Positions 15,789 through 25,225 are shown, counted from the first letter of the stretch. The stretch is DNA of 64,000 nt from Microbacterium sufflavum (GCF_023101165.1 NZ_CP078076.1:124001-188000), one strand, 5' to 3'. The notes: generated from the sequence alone by a model not told the origin. Made by a program: numbers and translations.

Positions 15789-17159
15789 TCAGGGCGTCAG
15801 CATGCCGACGGTGCGCGGGCGCACCACGAACCACAGGGCGAGGATGCCCACCGCGGCGCAGCCCACCATGACCGAGGCCATGGTGGTCGCGGTGATCCCC
15901 GCGTCCTGCGAGATCCAGCCCACCAGCGGCGAGATGAGCCCCGCGACGCCGAAGTTCGTCGCGCCGATGATCGACGCGGCGGTGCCTGCGGCCTTGCCGT
16001 GACGGTCGAGCGCGAGCACCTGCACGTTCGGGAACGTGAAGCCGCAGGCGGTCATGAACACGAACAGCGGGATCACGGTCCCCCACAGGCCGAGGCCGAG
16101 CTGGTCGGTGATGACGATGGCGGAGGCGGCGAGCAGCAGCACCGCGGTGGAGTACGCCATGACCCACTGCGGCCCGAAGCGCGCGGCGAGGCGCGACGCG
16201 GTCTGCACGCCGATCACGACGCCGAGGGAGTTCACCGCGAACAGCAGCCCATACTGCTGCGGGTCGAGCCCGTGCGTCACCTGGAACAGGAACGGCGACG
16301 CCGACAGGTACGAGAACAGGCCGGAGAACGTCATGCCGCCGATCACGAGCACCCCGAGGAACACCCGGTCGGTCAGCACGGACCGGTACCGCTCGCGCAT
16401 CGTCGCGCCACCGGGGTCCTTGCGTCGCGCGACCGGGAGGGTCTCCCGGATGAACAGCACCGTCGACACGAGCATCACCACGCCGTAGGCCGCGAGCACG
16501 CCGAAGATGCCGCGCCAGGGCATGAGCGTCAGCAGCCACGAGCCGATCAGCGGAGCGATCACGGGTGCCACGCCGGACACGAGCGCGAGCCGCGAGAGCA
16601 TCACCACCAGGCGTCGCCCGCCGAACAGGTCGCGCACCACGGCCATCGCGACCACACCGCCCGCCGCGGCGCCGATGCCCATCAGCACCCGGGCGGCACC
16701 GAGCAGCGGCAGGTCGGGGGCGAACGCGGCACCGAGGCTGGCCAGCACGTGCAGCGCGGTCACGGCGATGAGCGGAGTGCGGCGGCCGATCTTGTCGCTG
16801 AGCGGTCCGACGATGAGCTGACCGAGCGCGAAGCCGATCATGGTGCCGGTCAGGGTGAGCTGGATCGCGGCGGCCGTGGTCTGGAAGTCCTCCTCCAGCA
16901 CGGGGAACGCGGGCAGGTAGAGGTCGATCGTGAACGGCCCGAGGGCCGTGAGGGCTCCGAGCAGGATGATCGTGAGCGTGCGACGTCCGAGCGGGATCGC
17001 GTCGCCCGGGTGCAGCATGATCGGCGCGGTGGCCGGGTTCGATCCGAGCGTGCGGATGGCGCCGGTGGGCGACGAGGTGCGGATGCTGCCGGTCGCGGTG
17101 CGTTCGGGCGCGGGCCCGGGGGTGGTCGGAGTGCTGTCGGTGCGAGGGGCGTCGGACAC
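15789..17159 (-). CDS. MFS drug-resistance transporter, Bcr/CflA type
   Basis: 456 residues from GTG 17159, chosen because GGAAGG sits five nt upstream; an ATG at 17219 would add 20 residues without a good ribosome site. A Ser/Thr/Pro-rich hydrophilic N-terminus (about 45 residues) precedes twelve membrane helices. The loop LSDKIGRRTPL is the MFS motif A, and FTIDLYLPAFPVLEEDF in the first helix is characteristic of Bcr/CflA multidrug exporters (bicyclomycin, sulfonamide, cysteine efflux). The substrate is undetermined. It precedes a shared hairpin at 17254. Confidence 0.9.
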   Translation of the reverse strand: MSDAPRTDSTPTTPGPAPERTATGSIRTSSPTGAIRTLGSNPATAPIMLHPGDAIPLGRRTLTIILLGALTALGPFTIDLYLPAFPVLEEDFQTTAAAIQLTLTGTMIGFALGQLIVGPLSDKIGRRTPLIAVTALHVLASLGAAFAPDLPLLGAARVLMGIGAAAGGVVAMAVVRDLFGGRRLVVMLSRLALVSGVAPVIAPLIGSWLLTLMPWRGIFGVLAAYGVVMLVSTVLFIRETLPVARRKDPGGATMRERYRSVLTDRVFLGVLVIGGMTFSGLFSYLSASPFLFQVTHGLDPQQYGLLFAVNSLGVVIGVQTASRLAARFGPQWVMAYSTAVLLLAASAIVITDQLGLGLWGTVIPLFVFMTACGFTFPNVQVLALDRHGKAAGTAASIIGATNFGVAGLISPLVGWISQDAGITATTMASVMVGCAAVGILALWFVVRPRTVGMLTP

Positions 17160-17253
17160 GAGGTCCTTCCAGAATCGGCGGAGCGTGGTCGAATCGATTC
17201 GGCCAGGGGAACCCTTCATGCTACCGTCGCCGCCTCGTCCAGCGGGACGGCAA

Positions 17254-17283
17254 ACGCACCCCCGGAGCGCTCCGGGGGTGCGT
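17254..17283 (-). terminator. Terminator hairpin after cystathionine gamma-synthase
   Basis: A perfect inverted repeat with arms ACGCACCCCCGGA and TCCGGGGGTGCGT around GCGC, 33 nt downstream of the cystathionine gamma-synthase stop on the minus strand and upstream of the MFS gene. Confidence 0.8.
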
Positions 17284-17315
17284 CGTCGATCCCGTACGGG
17301 GAGTGCTGAGGCCGG

Positions 17316-18467
17316 TCAGCCGAGGCGCGCGAGGCCCTCCTCGAGATCCGCGATCAGATCCGTGACGTCCTCGATGCCGACCGACAGCCGCACCACGTTC
17401 TCGGGCACCGCGAGCTCGGTCCCGCGCACCGAGGCGTGCGTCATCTCCGGCGGGTAGCCGATCAGCGACTCGACCCCGCCGAGCGACTCGGCCAGCTGGA
17501 ACACGCTCGTGCTCTCCGCGAACGACCGCGCCGCCTCGGCACCGGCCGCGAGCCCGAGCGACAGCATGCCGCCGAAGCCGCTCATCTGCCGCGCCGCCAC
17601 CGCGTGACCCGGGTGCGACGACAGGCCCGGGTAGTACACCTCGGCGAACTCCGGTCGCGCGGCCGCCCACTCCGCGATCGCCTGGGCGTTCTCGGAGTGC
17701 TGCCGCATGCGCACCGCGAGGGTCTTGATGCCGCGGGTGGTGAGCCAGGCGTCCAGCGGCGCCGAGACCGCACCCACCGCGAACTGCTGGAACTTGACCG
17801 GCTCCACGAAGCGGTCGTCGCCGAACACCACGGCCCCGCCGAGCACATCGGAGTGCCCGCCGAGGTACTTCGTGGTGGAGTGCACGACCAGGTCGGCGCC
17901 GAGCGCCAGCGGCTGCTGCAGCGCGGGCGACGCGAACGTGTTGTCCACCACCACGAGCACCCCGGCCGCGTGGGCGATCTCGACGATCAGCGCGATGTCG
18001 ACCACCTTCAGCAGCGGGTTGCTCGGCGTCTCCAGCCAGACGATCCGCGTCTCGGGGCGGATCGCCGCCCGGAGGGCATCCGGGTCGGACAGCTCGGCGG
18101 TCGTGGTGACGATGCCCCACGGCGCCAGCACCTTCGTCAGCAGACGGTAGGTCCCGCCGTAGACGTCGTTGCCGAGCAGCACGTGGTCGCCCGGCTTCAG
18201 GATGCCGCGCAGCAGCGCATCCTCCGCGGCGAGCCCCGACGCGAACGACAGCGCGCTCACGCCGCCCTCCAGAGCCGCGAGCTGCGTCTCCAGCGACGAC
18301 CGCGTCGGGTTGCCCGCGCGGTTGTACTCGTAGCCGTCGCGGAAGCCGCCGATGCCGTCCTGCACGTGGGTCGAGGACTGATAGATCGGTGGGATGATCG
18401 CCCCGGTGGTCGGGTCGGGCGCTTGGCCCGCGTGGATGGCTCGGGTGGCGAAGGCGTGCTCGGACAT
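17316..18467 (-). CDS. metB: Cystathionine gamma-synthase / gamma-lyase family PLP enzyme
   Basis: 383 residues. The PLP lysine is Lys200 in HSTTKYLGGHSDV; YNRAGNPTR and ASGLAA are the other family landmarks. It belongs to the Cys/Met-metabolism PLP family: either gamma-synthase (acyl-homoserine + Cys to cystathionine) or gamma-lyase (cystathionine to Cys). It lies 54 nt downstream of a cystathionine beta-synthase gene, an arrangement common in actinobacteria and pointing to interconversion of homocysteine and cysteine. The symbol metB is the usual annotation; lyase activity is equally consistent. Confidence 0.9.
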   Translation of the reverse strand: MSEHAFATRAIHAGQAPDPTTGAIIPPIYQSSTHVQDGIGGFRDGYEYNRAGNPTRSSLETQLAALEGGVSALSFASGLAAEDALLRGILKPGDHVLLGNDVYGGTYRLLTKVLAPWGIVTTTAELSDPDALRAAIRPETRIVWLETPSNPLLKVVDIALIVEIAHAAGVLVVVDNTFASPALQQPLALGADLVVHSTTKYLGGHSDVLGGAVVFGDDRFVEPVKFQQFAVGAVSAPLDAWLTTRGIKTLAVRMRQHSENAQAIAEWAAARPEFAEVYYPGLSSHPGHAVAARQMSGFGGMLSLGLAAGAEAARSFAESTSVFQLAESLGGVESLIGYPPEMTHASVRGTELAVPENVVRLSVGIEDVTDLIADLEEGLARLG

Positions 18468-18521
18468 GTCCTCAGCCTACGACCGGGCTTCGCGCGCCGA
18501 CGGCCCCTGTTACGCCCCGCG

Positions 18522-19898
18522 TCAGCGCGACAGGTACGCCAGCAGGTCCTGCCGGGTGAGCACCGTGTGCGGCTTGCCGTCTTCCGTCACCAGCAGCGCG
18601 TCGGCCTCGGCGAGGGCCGCCCTGGCCTGCGCCACCGGCGCGTGGATGCCGACCAGCGGCAGCCGCTCCCCCACGTGCGCACCGACCGCATCGCTGGGCT
18701 CGGCGTCGCCGCGGAACAGCAGGTCGAGCAGGCCCTTCTCGTCGACGGTGCCCACGACCTCGCCCATCATCACGGGCGGCTCGGCGCTCAGCACGACGAG
18801 CTGCGACACGTCGTACTCCGTCATCATGCGGATCGCCTCCAGCACGGTGTCGGTGGGATGCGCGTGGACGAGGTCGGGCAGCCCGTGTCCCGTCCGCGAC
18901 GGGCGGGCGGCCAGCACGTCCGCGACGGTCTCGCCCTCCTCCACCTCGCTGAAGCCGTACGAGCGCATCCAGCCGTCGTTGAAGATCTTTCCGAGGTAGC
19001 CGCGCCCCCCGTCGGGCAGCAGCACGACCATCACCGCCTCCGCGGGCAGGTCGCGGGCCACCCGCAGGGCGCCGACCACGGCCATGCCGCTCGACCCGCC
19101 GACCAGGATGCCCTCCTCGCGCGCCAGCCGTCGAGTCATCGCGAAGGCCTCGGCGTCGCTCACGGCCACGATCTCGTGCGGCACGGAGGGGTCGTAGGCG
19201 CCGGGCCAGATGTCCTCCCCCACGCCTTCGACCAGGTACGGCCGCCCGGTGCCTCCGCTGTAGACGCTGCCCTCGGGGTCGACGCCGACGATGCGCACGC
19301 GGCCGTCCGACACCTCGCGCAGGTAGCGGCCCGTGCCCGTGATGGTGCCGCCCGTGCCCACTCCGGCGACGAAGTGCGTGACCGCGCCCTCGGTGTCGCG
19401 CCAGATCTCCGGCCCGGTCGTCTCGTAGTGGCTGCGCGGACCGTTCGGGTTCTCGTACTGGTTCGGCTTGAACGCCCCGGGGATCTCCCGCGCCAGCCGG
19501 TCGCTGACGCTGTAGTACGACTCGGGGCTGTCGGCGGCGACCGAGGTGGGCGTGACCACGACCTCGGCCCCGTAGGCGCGGAGCACGTCGATCTTGTCCT
19601 CGCCGACCTTGTCCGGCACGACGAACACGCACCGGTAGCCGCGCTGCTGGGCGACCAGGGCGAGGCCCACCCCGGTGTTGCCGCTGGTGGGCTCGACGAT
19701 CGTGCCGCCGGGGGCGAGGTCGCCGTTGGCCTCGGCCGCATCGATGATCCGGGTCGCGATGCGGTCCTTCGCCGAACCGCCGGGGTTGAGGTACTCGAGC
19801 TTGACGAGCACCGTGCACGCGATGCCCTCCGTGACGCGCTGGAGCTTCACGAGGGGCGTGTCGCCGACCAGGTCGACGATCGATTCTGCGTAGGCCAT
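18522..19898 (-). CDS. Cystathionine beta-synthase
   Basis: 458 residues from ATG 19898 (MAYAESIVDLVGDTPLV); a longer frame from 19931 is unlikely. The PLP-binding Lys44 is in NPGGSAKDR, with EPTSGNTGVGLA and GTGGTITGTGRYL binding cofactor and phosphate. A pair of CBS domains occupies roughly residues 330-455 (DLVHAHPTDTVLEAIRMM, then LPLVGIHAPVAQARAAL), separating it from cysteine synthase. It condenses serine and homocysteine to cystathionine; the CBS pair may bind a nucleotide or SAM-like regulator. Probably one operon with metB. Confidence 0.92.
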   Translation of the reverse strand: MAYAESIVDLVGDTPLVKLQRVTEGIACTVLVKLEYLNPGGSAKDRIATRIIDAAEANGDLAPGGTIVEPTSGNTGVGLALVAQQRGYRCVFVVPDKVGEDKIDVLRAYGAEVVVTPTSVAADSPESYYSVSDRLAREIPGAFKPNQYENPNGPRSHYETTGPEIWRDTEGAVTHFVAGVGTGGTITGTGRYLREVSDGRVRIVGVDPEGSVYSGGTGRPYLVEGVGEDIWPGAYDPSVPHEIVAVSDAEAFAMTRRLAREEGILVGGSSGMAVVGALRVARDLPAEAVMVVLLPDGGRGYLGKIFNDGWMRSYGFSEVEEGETVADVLAARPSRTGHGLPDLVHAHPTDTVLEAIRMMTEYDVSQLVVLSAEPPVMMGEVVGTVDEKGLLDLLFRGDAEPSDAVGAHVGERLPLVGIHAPVAQARAALAEADALLVTEDGKPHTVLTRQDLLAYLSR

Positions 19899-20061
19899 GA
19901 GCCCAGAATACGGCGGCACCACGGCGCCCACGCGGGTGTGACGACGCCGACGAGCTGCCCGTCGTGGCGGGTATACCGGGTGATCGCCGCTGCGATGCTA
20001 GCCTGCCCGCGCGGCGGGGAGTCCATCGGAAGCGGCGGGGACCCCGTGAAGGAGCACCACC

Positions 20062-21060
20062 ATGTCCATCCGACCATCGAGCCCCTGGATCCGCGCCGCC
20101 GCCGCCCTGGCCCTCGGCTGCCTCCTGCCGCTCGCCGCGGCCACCGGCGAACAGGCTCTCGCCGCGAGCGGGTCCCCCGCGCGACCGGCCACCCGCGACG
20201 CCGGCACCTCCCCCGACCGTCATCGCCACGAGCCGCTCATCATCGCCCATCGCGCGGGCACGGCCGACTACCCCGAGAACACCCTGGAGGGCATCCGCGG
20301 CTCGCTCGACGACGGCGCCGACGGACTCTGGCTCACGGTGCAGCTGTCGAAGGACGGCGTGCCAGTGCTGTACCGCCCGGTCGACCTCGCCGCGAACACC
20401 GACGGCACCGGGACGGTCGCGGAGCACACCGCCGACGAGCTGACCGGGTTGAACGCCGGCTGGAACTTCCACCCCCGCGGCAGCACCGACACCCCGTACC
20501 GCTCGGGGGCGGCGCTGCTGCCCACCCTTCGCCAGGCGCTGGCCGAGGTGCCGGAGGATCGACTGCTGTTCCTCGACCTCAAGCAGGCGAACCCGGAGCC
20601 GCTCGCGCAGGCCGTGCTCGCCGTGCTGCGCGAGACCCACCGCACGGCGAACACGGTCATGTACTCCACCGACGCGGTAGCGAGCGGGGCGGCCAGGGCG
20701 GCCGGAGACGTGCAGGTCGCCGAGGACCGCGACCTCACGCGCGAGCGGCTGCTCGAGATCGCCCTGGCCCACCACTGCGACGCGCCTCCGGCCGCGGGGA
20801 CGTGGATGGCGTTCGAGGACCGGCGGACGGTCGCCGTGAGCGAGACGTTCACCTCGGGCACCGCGACGACCGAGGTGGAGGTGACGCCGTGGGACCGCGA
20901 GTCGGTCGCGTGTCTCGACCCGAAGGACCGCGTGAACCTGATGGTGATCGGCGTGACGGGCGCGGAGCGGTACCGCGAGCTCGGCCGCCTGGGCATCGAC
21001 GCCGTGCTGGTCGACTCACCTCGCGACGCGGTGGCGTGGAGGGCGGGCCACTCGCGCTGA
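20062..21060 (+). CDS. Secreted GDPD-fold protein with altered active site
   Basis: 332 residues, AAGGAG upstream of ATG 20062. The N-terminal signal peptide (about 1-35, ending near EQALAAS) predicts export. A glycerophosphodiester phosphodiesterase TIM-barrel start is clear: IIAHRAGTADYPENTLEGIR, then GADGLWLTVQLSKDGVPVLY. The usual metal-binding ELD is WLT here and the usual catalytic HD after GVPV is RP, so two of the key positions are lost while HR and PENT remain. It may be non-catalytic, use a different mechanism, or act on another phosphodiester. Monocistronic, with a hairpin downstream. Confidence 0.85.
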   Translation: MSIRPSSPWIRAAAALALGCLLPLAAATGEQALAASGSPARPATRDAGTSPDRHRHEPLIIAHRAGTADYPENTLEGIRGSLDDGADGLWLTVQLSKDGVPVLYRPVDLAANTDGTGTVAEHTADELTGLNAGWNFHPRGSTDTPYRSGAALLPTLRQALAEVPEDRLLFLDLKQANPEPLAQAVLAVLRETHRTANTVMYSTDAVASGAARAAGDVQVAEDRDLTRERLLEIALAHHCDAPPAAGTWMAFEDRRTVAVSETFTSGTATTEVEVTPWDRESVACLDPKDRVNLMVIGVTGAERYRELGRLGIDAVLVDSPRDAVAWRAGHSR

Positions 21061-21080
21061 GTGCGGCGCGGGATGACCGA

Positions 21081-21112
21081 AGGGGCCGGGCACCTGGTGG
21101 TGTCCGGCCCCT
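21081..21112 (+). terminator. Terminator between the convergent secreted-protein genes
   Basis: AGGGGCCGG pairs with CCGGCCCCT around a 14-nt loop, 21 nt after the GDPD-like stop and 75 nt beyond the stop of the convergent large secreted protein, so it may serve both. Confidence 0.75.
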
Positions 21113-21187
21113 CCGTGTGCCCCCTCGGCTTCGGCTTCTGTTCCTCCTCACGACCGCGGCGGGTGCCGCGGCGCGTGTCCGTGGCGG

Positions 21188-24100
21188 TTATCGCGGCATG
21201 GTGAGTGCGGCGTCGAAGGTGAGGTCGGGTGTGCCGCGGTAGTTGGCGTGGACCGACGCGGCGAGCACGTTGGTCCCCTCCTTCACCAGCGTCGCCGGAA
21301 CCTGGAACGTCACCCGCGCCCCCGCCGCGGTCGTCGCCCGCGGCGCCGCCGTCGCATACGTGTTCTGCGTGATCGACCCGGCGGGCAGATTCGCCCGCCC
21401 CAGCTCCACCCCGTTCAGATACAGCACCACCCCGTCATCGGCGATCACCGACACCGTCCCGTCCTTCACCGACGCCGCATCCGACACGGTGAACGACGTC
21501 CGGAACTGCGCACTCAACGGCTTCGTGGCCAGGTTCGACGGATCGATGTTCGTCGCCACCGTCGCCCCCCGCCCCAGCACGCCCTTGCCGACTGCCCACG
21601 ACGACGCATCGAACCCTGTCGTGTTCCAGTCGCCCGGCAACGCATCCGCCGAGTACCGCCACGACCAGGCCGACCCGTTCGGCACCGACACCGCCGGGCC
21701 CACCGGAGCCGCAGCCGTCGTCGTCGCCTGCACCGTCGCCGGAGTCGACGCCACCCCCGCAGCCGACACCGCCGTCACCGCATACGTATACGCCGTCCCC
21801 GCCACCAAACCGGTATCCGTGAACGAGGTCGCCGGGGCCGTCACCGTCCCCACCTTCACCCCGTTCCGCGACACCACATACGACGCCGCCGCCGTCGAAC
21901 CCGCCGGAGCCGTCCACCCCAACGCCACCGACGTCTGCGCCGGCGTCGCCACCAGACCCGTCACCGCGGCCGGAGGTGCCGCCCGCTCGCCCGTGAACGC
22001 CAGGTCGAACCCGAGGTCCGCGGTCGTGCGGTAGTTCGCGTGCACCGACACCGCCAGCACGTTGGTGCCCTCCGACAGTGCGCCGGCCGGAACGGTGAAC
22101 ACCGCGCGCGTGCCCGCCGACGACGACTGCGTCACCGCCGCCGTCGCGTACGTGTTCTGCGTGACCGCGCCGGCCGGCATCCGCACCCGCCCCAGCTCAC
22201 GGCCGTTCAGGTACACCACGGCGCCGTCGTTCGCGATGAGAGAGACCTTCGCATTCGTCACGCTCGCCGCACTGGTCACCGTGAACGTCTTGCGGAACTG
22301 CGCGCTCAGCGGCTTGGTCGCCAGGTTCGACGGATCGATGTTCGTCGCCGCCCCCGACACGCCCCGCCCGAACAGCGCCTTCCCGACCGGCCACGACGAC
22401 GCGTCGAACGTGGTCGCGTTCCACGTGGCCGGCAGCGCGTCCGACGAGTACCGCCACGACCACGAGTCCCCGTTGCCCACGAACGTCAGCGCGTTCGCCG
22501 GGGCCGGAGCGACCGTGAACGCCGCCGTCGACGCCGACCGGTTGCCCACCGCATCCCGCGCCCGCACGACGTAGTTCGCGGCGGTCGAGGTCACCGGCAC
22601 GGTGTACGAGGCCGAGGTCGTGGAGGCGATCACACGGTTGCCCTGCAGCACCTCGTACGTCACACCCGAACCCGCATCCGTCGACGCGCCCCACGTCAGC
22701 GTCGCCGTCTTCCCGTCTGCCGATGGGGTCGACGACACCGCCCCCGGGGTCGTCGGCGCCACCGCATCCCGCGGCGCGAAGCGGATGAACCCGCCCGACC
22801 ACTGCTCCGCACCACCCGGAAGCTGCGACCGGTTGAAGTCGCCACCCACCCACAGGGTGCCGGTGCTGTCGAAGAACGTCCCCCACGCGCCGTACCCCGC
22901 ACGCGCCTCCACCATCGGCGACCAGTCCGGGATGTATGTGCCGGACTTCGCGTCCCACGCCCCCACCAGATTGATCTTGTCCGCCCGGCTGAATCCGCCG
23001 ACGAGCGTCTGGCTGTAGGCGTCGTCGTAGACGTAGTCCCCGCAGTGGCAGCCGCCGATCACCACGGAGCCGTTGGTCTCGACCGTCTGCATGTCGCCGC
23101 CCACCTGCGTGATCCAACCGCCCACGCGCTGGAGCGTGTTCCGGTCGTACGAGAACATCGAGTGCTGCGAGCCGCCCATCCACACACGCCCGCCGACCTC
23201 GATGATGCCGAGCTGCCACACCGCGTTGACGTACGCGCCGTTCTCGTCCTTGCGGTCGTCGCTGAACTCCGGCGTCCACGTGGTCGCCAGCGGTGCGCCC
23301 GCCGTCGTCTGCAGCACCGCGGCCGACGGCGCCGGGGTCGACGACTTCATCAGGAAGTAGCCGGAGAAGTACGCGCGGTCGCCCTGGGCGTTCGCGTCGA
23401 CCGAAGCCGCCGTCCCGTTGAGGTTCGCGTTCCACGCGGTGTCGGGCTTGCCGGTGGCCAGCACGATACGGCCGCCGTTCCACGCGCCGCCCGTCGTCGG
23501 TGTCGTGCCGACGGAGGTCAGGTGCGTGAACGAACCGGCGACGTACAGGTAGCCGCCCTGCACGTCCAGGTCGCGGACGAAGGGGACCGCACCGGTCGCG
23601 CGGTGCTCGACCTTCACCTGCCAGCCCGAGAGCTGCCCGGTCGCAGGATCGAGGATCGCCAGTCCCGGCTGCGCCACCCCGTTCACGGTCGAGAACTGCC
23701 CGCCGATCGCCAGCCGGCCGTCCGGCAGCGCCTGCACCGACTTCACCTGTCCGTCGAGCTTCGGCCGGAAGGTCGGGACCCACGCGCCGGTGTGCACGTC
23801 GAACGCCGCCAGGTACGGCTGCGACGTCTGCCCCGCGCCGTCCTTGGTCTGCTGCACGTTCAGGAAGTTGCCGCCGACGAAGACCTTCCCAGCGACCTCA
23901 CCGAAGTCCGAGACCTCGACGTTCGTCTCTCCGGACTGGCCGTTGGCGAGCCCCGAGACCCCCCACGACGTCTTCACGGCGTACGAGCTCGGGATCGACG
24001 GGAGCGTGCTCGCGGGCGTGCCCGTGGTCGGGACGGCACCGAAGTCGAGCGTCGACAGGGTGAGCTGCGGCCGCAGGAACACCTGGGCGAACGGCGTCGC

Positions 24101-24910
24101 GTACCCCTGCCCCGCCGGAGCCCACAGGTAGGAGGATGCGTCCGTCGTGCCGGTCACCGCCGAGCCGTACGCCCAGCCCATCCGGTAGCCGTGCGTGGCC
24201 CGCTGCGAGAACACGACGTTGTTCATGCCCGCGTCGTCGTTGAAGGCGGCGGTCACGCCGCCGGTTCCCGTGGTGTCGATGCCGCCGCTGATGCCGAAGC
24301 CCCAGTCGGCGAGGTCGTGCTTGGCGCCGAAGGTCCACTCCCAGCGGTCGCTCTTCGCGAGCGAGAACCGCACCTCCTGCCAGGCACTGCCCGCGGCGTT
24401 GGTCGCGCGCCGCACGCGGATCCCGTCGGGCAGAGCATCGGGGCGGCCGTTGTTCAGCAGGCCGTCGACGGTCTTGGCGGGCAGCTCGGCCGGAGCGAAC
24501 GCGGCCGTTCCCGTGGGCGTGTTCGCCACCTGCTCCGGCGTGCCGAGACCGTTGTAGCTCTCCTTCCACGCCTCCCGACCCCGACCGACGAGCACCCACC
24601 CGCCGCCGTCGGTCGTCTGGTCGCAGTAGAACTGCTGCGGGTAGACCAGGCCCGGCGTCACCAGCCAGTACACGCCGTCCGCCGCCGCCGGGTTGTTCTG
24701 CTTGATCTCCCAGCACGACGCCGCCGCCGTCTCCTGCGTGCGCCCGTCCGGGCCCGAGGCGACCACCGCCGACGCCGCGCCCGGCGTGAGCAGGGCGCCC
24801 ACCACTGCGAGGGCTGCGATGGCAGCCCCCATGACCGCGCGGCCTCCCCAGGCGCGCGCGCGATTCCCCACGATGTTCATCTGTTGTTGTGTCTTTCTGG
24901 CTTCCGACAT
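21188..24910 (-). CDS. Large modular secreted protein: fibrinogen-like, propeller, FN3 and duplicated beta-sandwich modules
   Basis: 1240 residues from ATG 24910 (ATG 24880 is an alternative). A long signal peptide ends near TPGAASA. Then come a fibrinogen C-terminal-like start (CDQTTDGGGWVLVGRGRE), a region of delta-60/propeller-like repeats (VFVGGNF, LAIGGQFSTVNG, LYVAGSFT, LWVGGDFN), a fibronectin III module (PTTPGAVSSTPSADGKTATL), a beta-sandwich module of about 150 residues, a second FN3 (PPAAVTGLVATPAQTSVAL), and a near-identical second sandwich to the C-terminus. No catalytic motif or cell-wall anchor was seen. A role in binding surface glycans or proteins is inference. Confidence 0.85.
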   Translation of the reverse strand: MSEARKTQQQMNIVGNRARAWGGRAVMGAAIAALAVVGALLTPGAASAVVASGPDGRTQETAAASCWEIKQNNPAAADGVYWLVTPGLVYPQQFYCDQTTDGGGWVLVGRGREAWKESYNGLGTPEQVANTPTGTAAFAPAELPAKTVDGLLNNGRPDALPDGIRVRRATNAAGSAWQEVRFSLAKSDRWEWTFGAKHDLADWGFGISGGIDTTGTGGVTAAFNDDAGMNNVVFSQRATHGYRMGWAYGSAVTGTTDASSYLWAPAGQGYATPFAQVFLRPQLTLSTLDFGAVPTTGTPASTLPSIPSSYAVKTSWGVSGLANGQSGETNVEVSDFGEVAGKVFVGGNFLNVQQTKDGAGQTSQPYLAAFDVHTGAWVPTFRPKLDGQVKSVQALPDGRLAIGGQFSTVNGVAQPGLAILDPATGQLSGWQVKVEHRATGAVPFVRDLDVQGGYLYVAGSFTHLTSVGTTPTTGGAWNGGRIVLATGKPDTAWNANLNGTAASVDANAQGDRAYFSGYFLMKSSTPAPSAAVLQTTAGAPLATTWTPEFSDDRKDENGAYVNAVWQLGIIEVGGRVWMGGSQHSMFSYDRNTLQRVGGWITQVGGDMQTVETNGSVVIGGCHCGDYVYDDAYSQTLVGGFSRADKINLVGAWDAKSGTYIPDWSPMVEARAGYGAWGTFFDSTGTLWVGGDFNRSQLPGGAEQWSGGFIRFAPRDAVAPTTPGAVSSTPSADGKTATLTWGASTDAGSGVTYEVLQGNRVIASTTSASYTVPVTSTAANYVVRARDAVGNRSASTAAFTVAPAPANALTFVGNGDSWSWRYSSDALPATWNATTFDASSWPVGKALFGRGVSGAATNIDPSNLATKPLSAQFRKTFTVTSAASVTNAKVSLIANDGAVVYLNGRELGRVRMPAGAVTQNTYATAAVTQSSSAGTRAVFTVPAGALSEGTNVLAVSVHANYRTTADLGFDLAFTGERAAPPAAVTGLVATPAQTSVALGWTAPAGSTAAASYVVSRNGVKVGTVTAPATSFTDTGLVAGTAYTYAVTAVSAAGVASTPATVQATTTAAAPVGPAVSVPNGSAWSWRYSADALPGDWNTTGFDASSWAVGKGVLGRGATVATNIDPSNLATKPLSAQFRTSFTVSDAASVKDGTVSVIADDGVVLYLNGVELGRANLPAGSITQNTYATAAPRATTAAGARVTFQVPATLVKEGTNVLAASVHANYRGTPDLTFDAALTMPR

Positions 24911-24983
24911 CAGCTCTCGCTGCGGACGCGCCGCCGCGGCACACTCCTGCCACGGCGAAACGCAGACACGACACTGCAGACTG

Positions 24984-25016
24984 CCGGACCGGATGCCCCA
25001 AACATCCGGACCGGAT
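24984..25016 (-). repeat. Pair of 11-bp direct repeats upstream of the secreted protein
   Basis: CCGGACCGGAT occurs at 24984-24994 and again at 25006-25016, start to start 22 bp (about two helix turns), 75-105 bp before the ATG at 24910. Spacing and position suggest binding of a regulator on one DNA face. No neighbouring regulator is obvious. Confidence 0.5.
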
Positions 25017-25166
25017 CGCTCCACCCCCGAGCGGACGTCCCCAGATCGTCCCTATGCCATGAGACGGGATCGGGAGCGTTCCATTACGCAGAGACACCCG
25101 TTCCGATCATGTGAAGTTCCTGCATGCCGCCGCCGGGACGCACCGCCGAGCCTGTCCGCGACACAC

Positions 25167-25205
25167 GGAAGGGGCCGGCCACCGCGACGGTGACCGGCCC
25201 CTTCC
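25167..25205 (-). terminator. Terminator of the sugar ABC transporter operon
   Basis: GGAAGGGGCCGG pairs with CCGGCCCCTTCC around a loop of about 15 nt, 21 nt after the stop of the last permease gene on the minus strand. Confidence 0.8.
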
Positions 25206-25225
25206 GGCGAGCGCTCCTGTCTCGA

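Larger units (their letters stand above)
24911..25225 (-). other. Intergenic region with direct repeats and a terminator
   Basis: 315 bp without a supported gene. It holds the promoter region of the large secreted protein, including two exact 11-bp repeats (see 24984-25016), and at its other end the terminator of the sugar ABC operon (25167-25205). The middle part shows no coding frame or RNA gene I can support. Confidence 0.6.

Noticed and set aside
17436..21242. Very long open frame (about 1268 codons) on the plus strand across metB, cbs and the GDPD gene
   Set aside because: It is antisense to convincing conserved genes and its Arg/His/Gly-rich translation has no domain; G/C at third positions of the real genes removes stops.
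21248..25114. Long plus-strand open frame antisense to the large secreted protein
   Set aside because: Composition is dominated by Arg/His/Pro with no motif, whereas the opposite strand has signal peptide and repeated modules.
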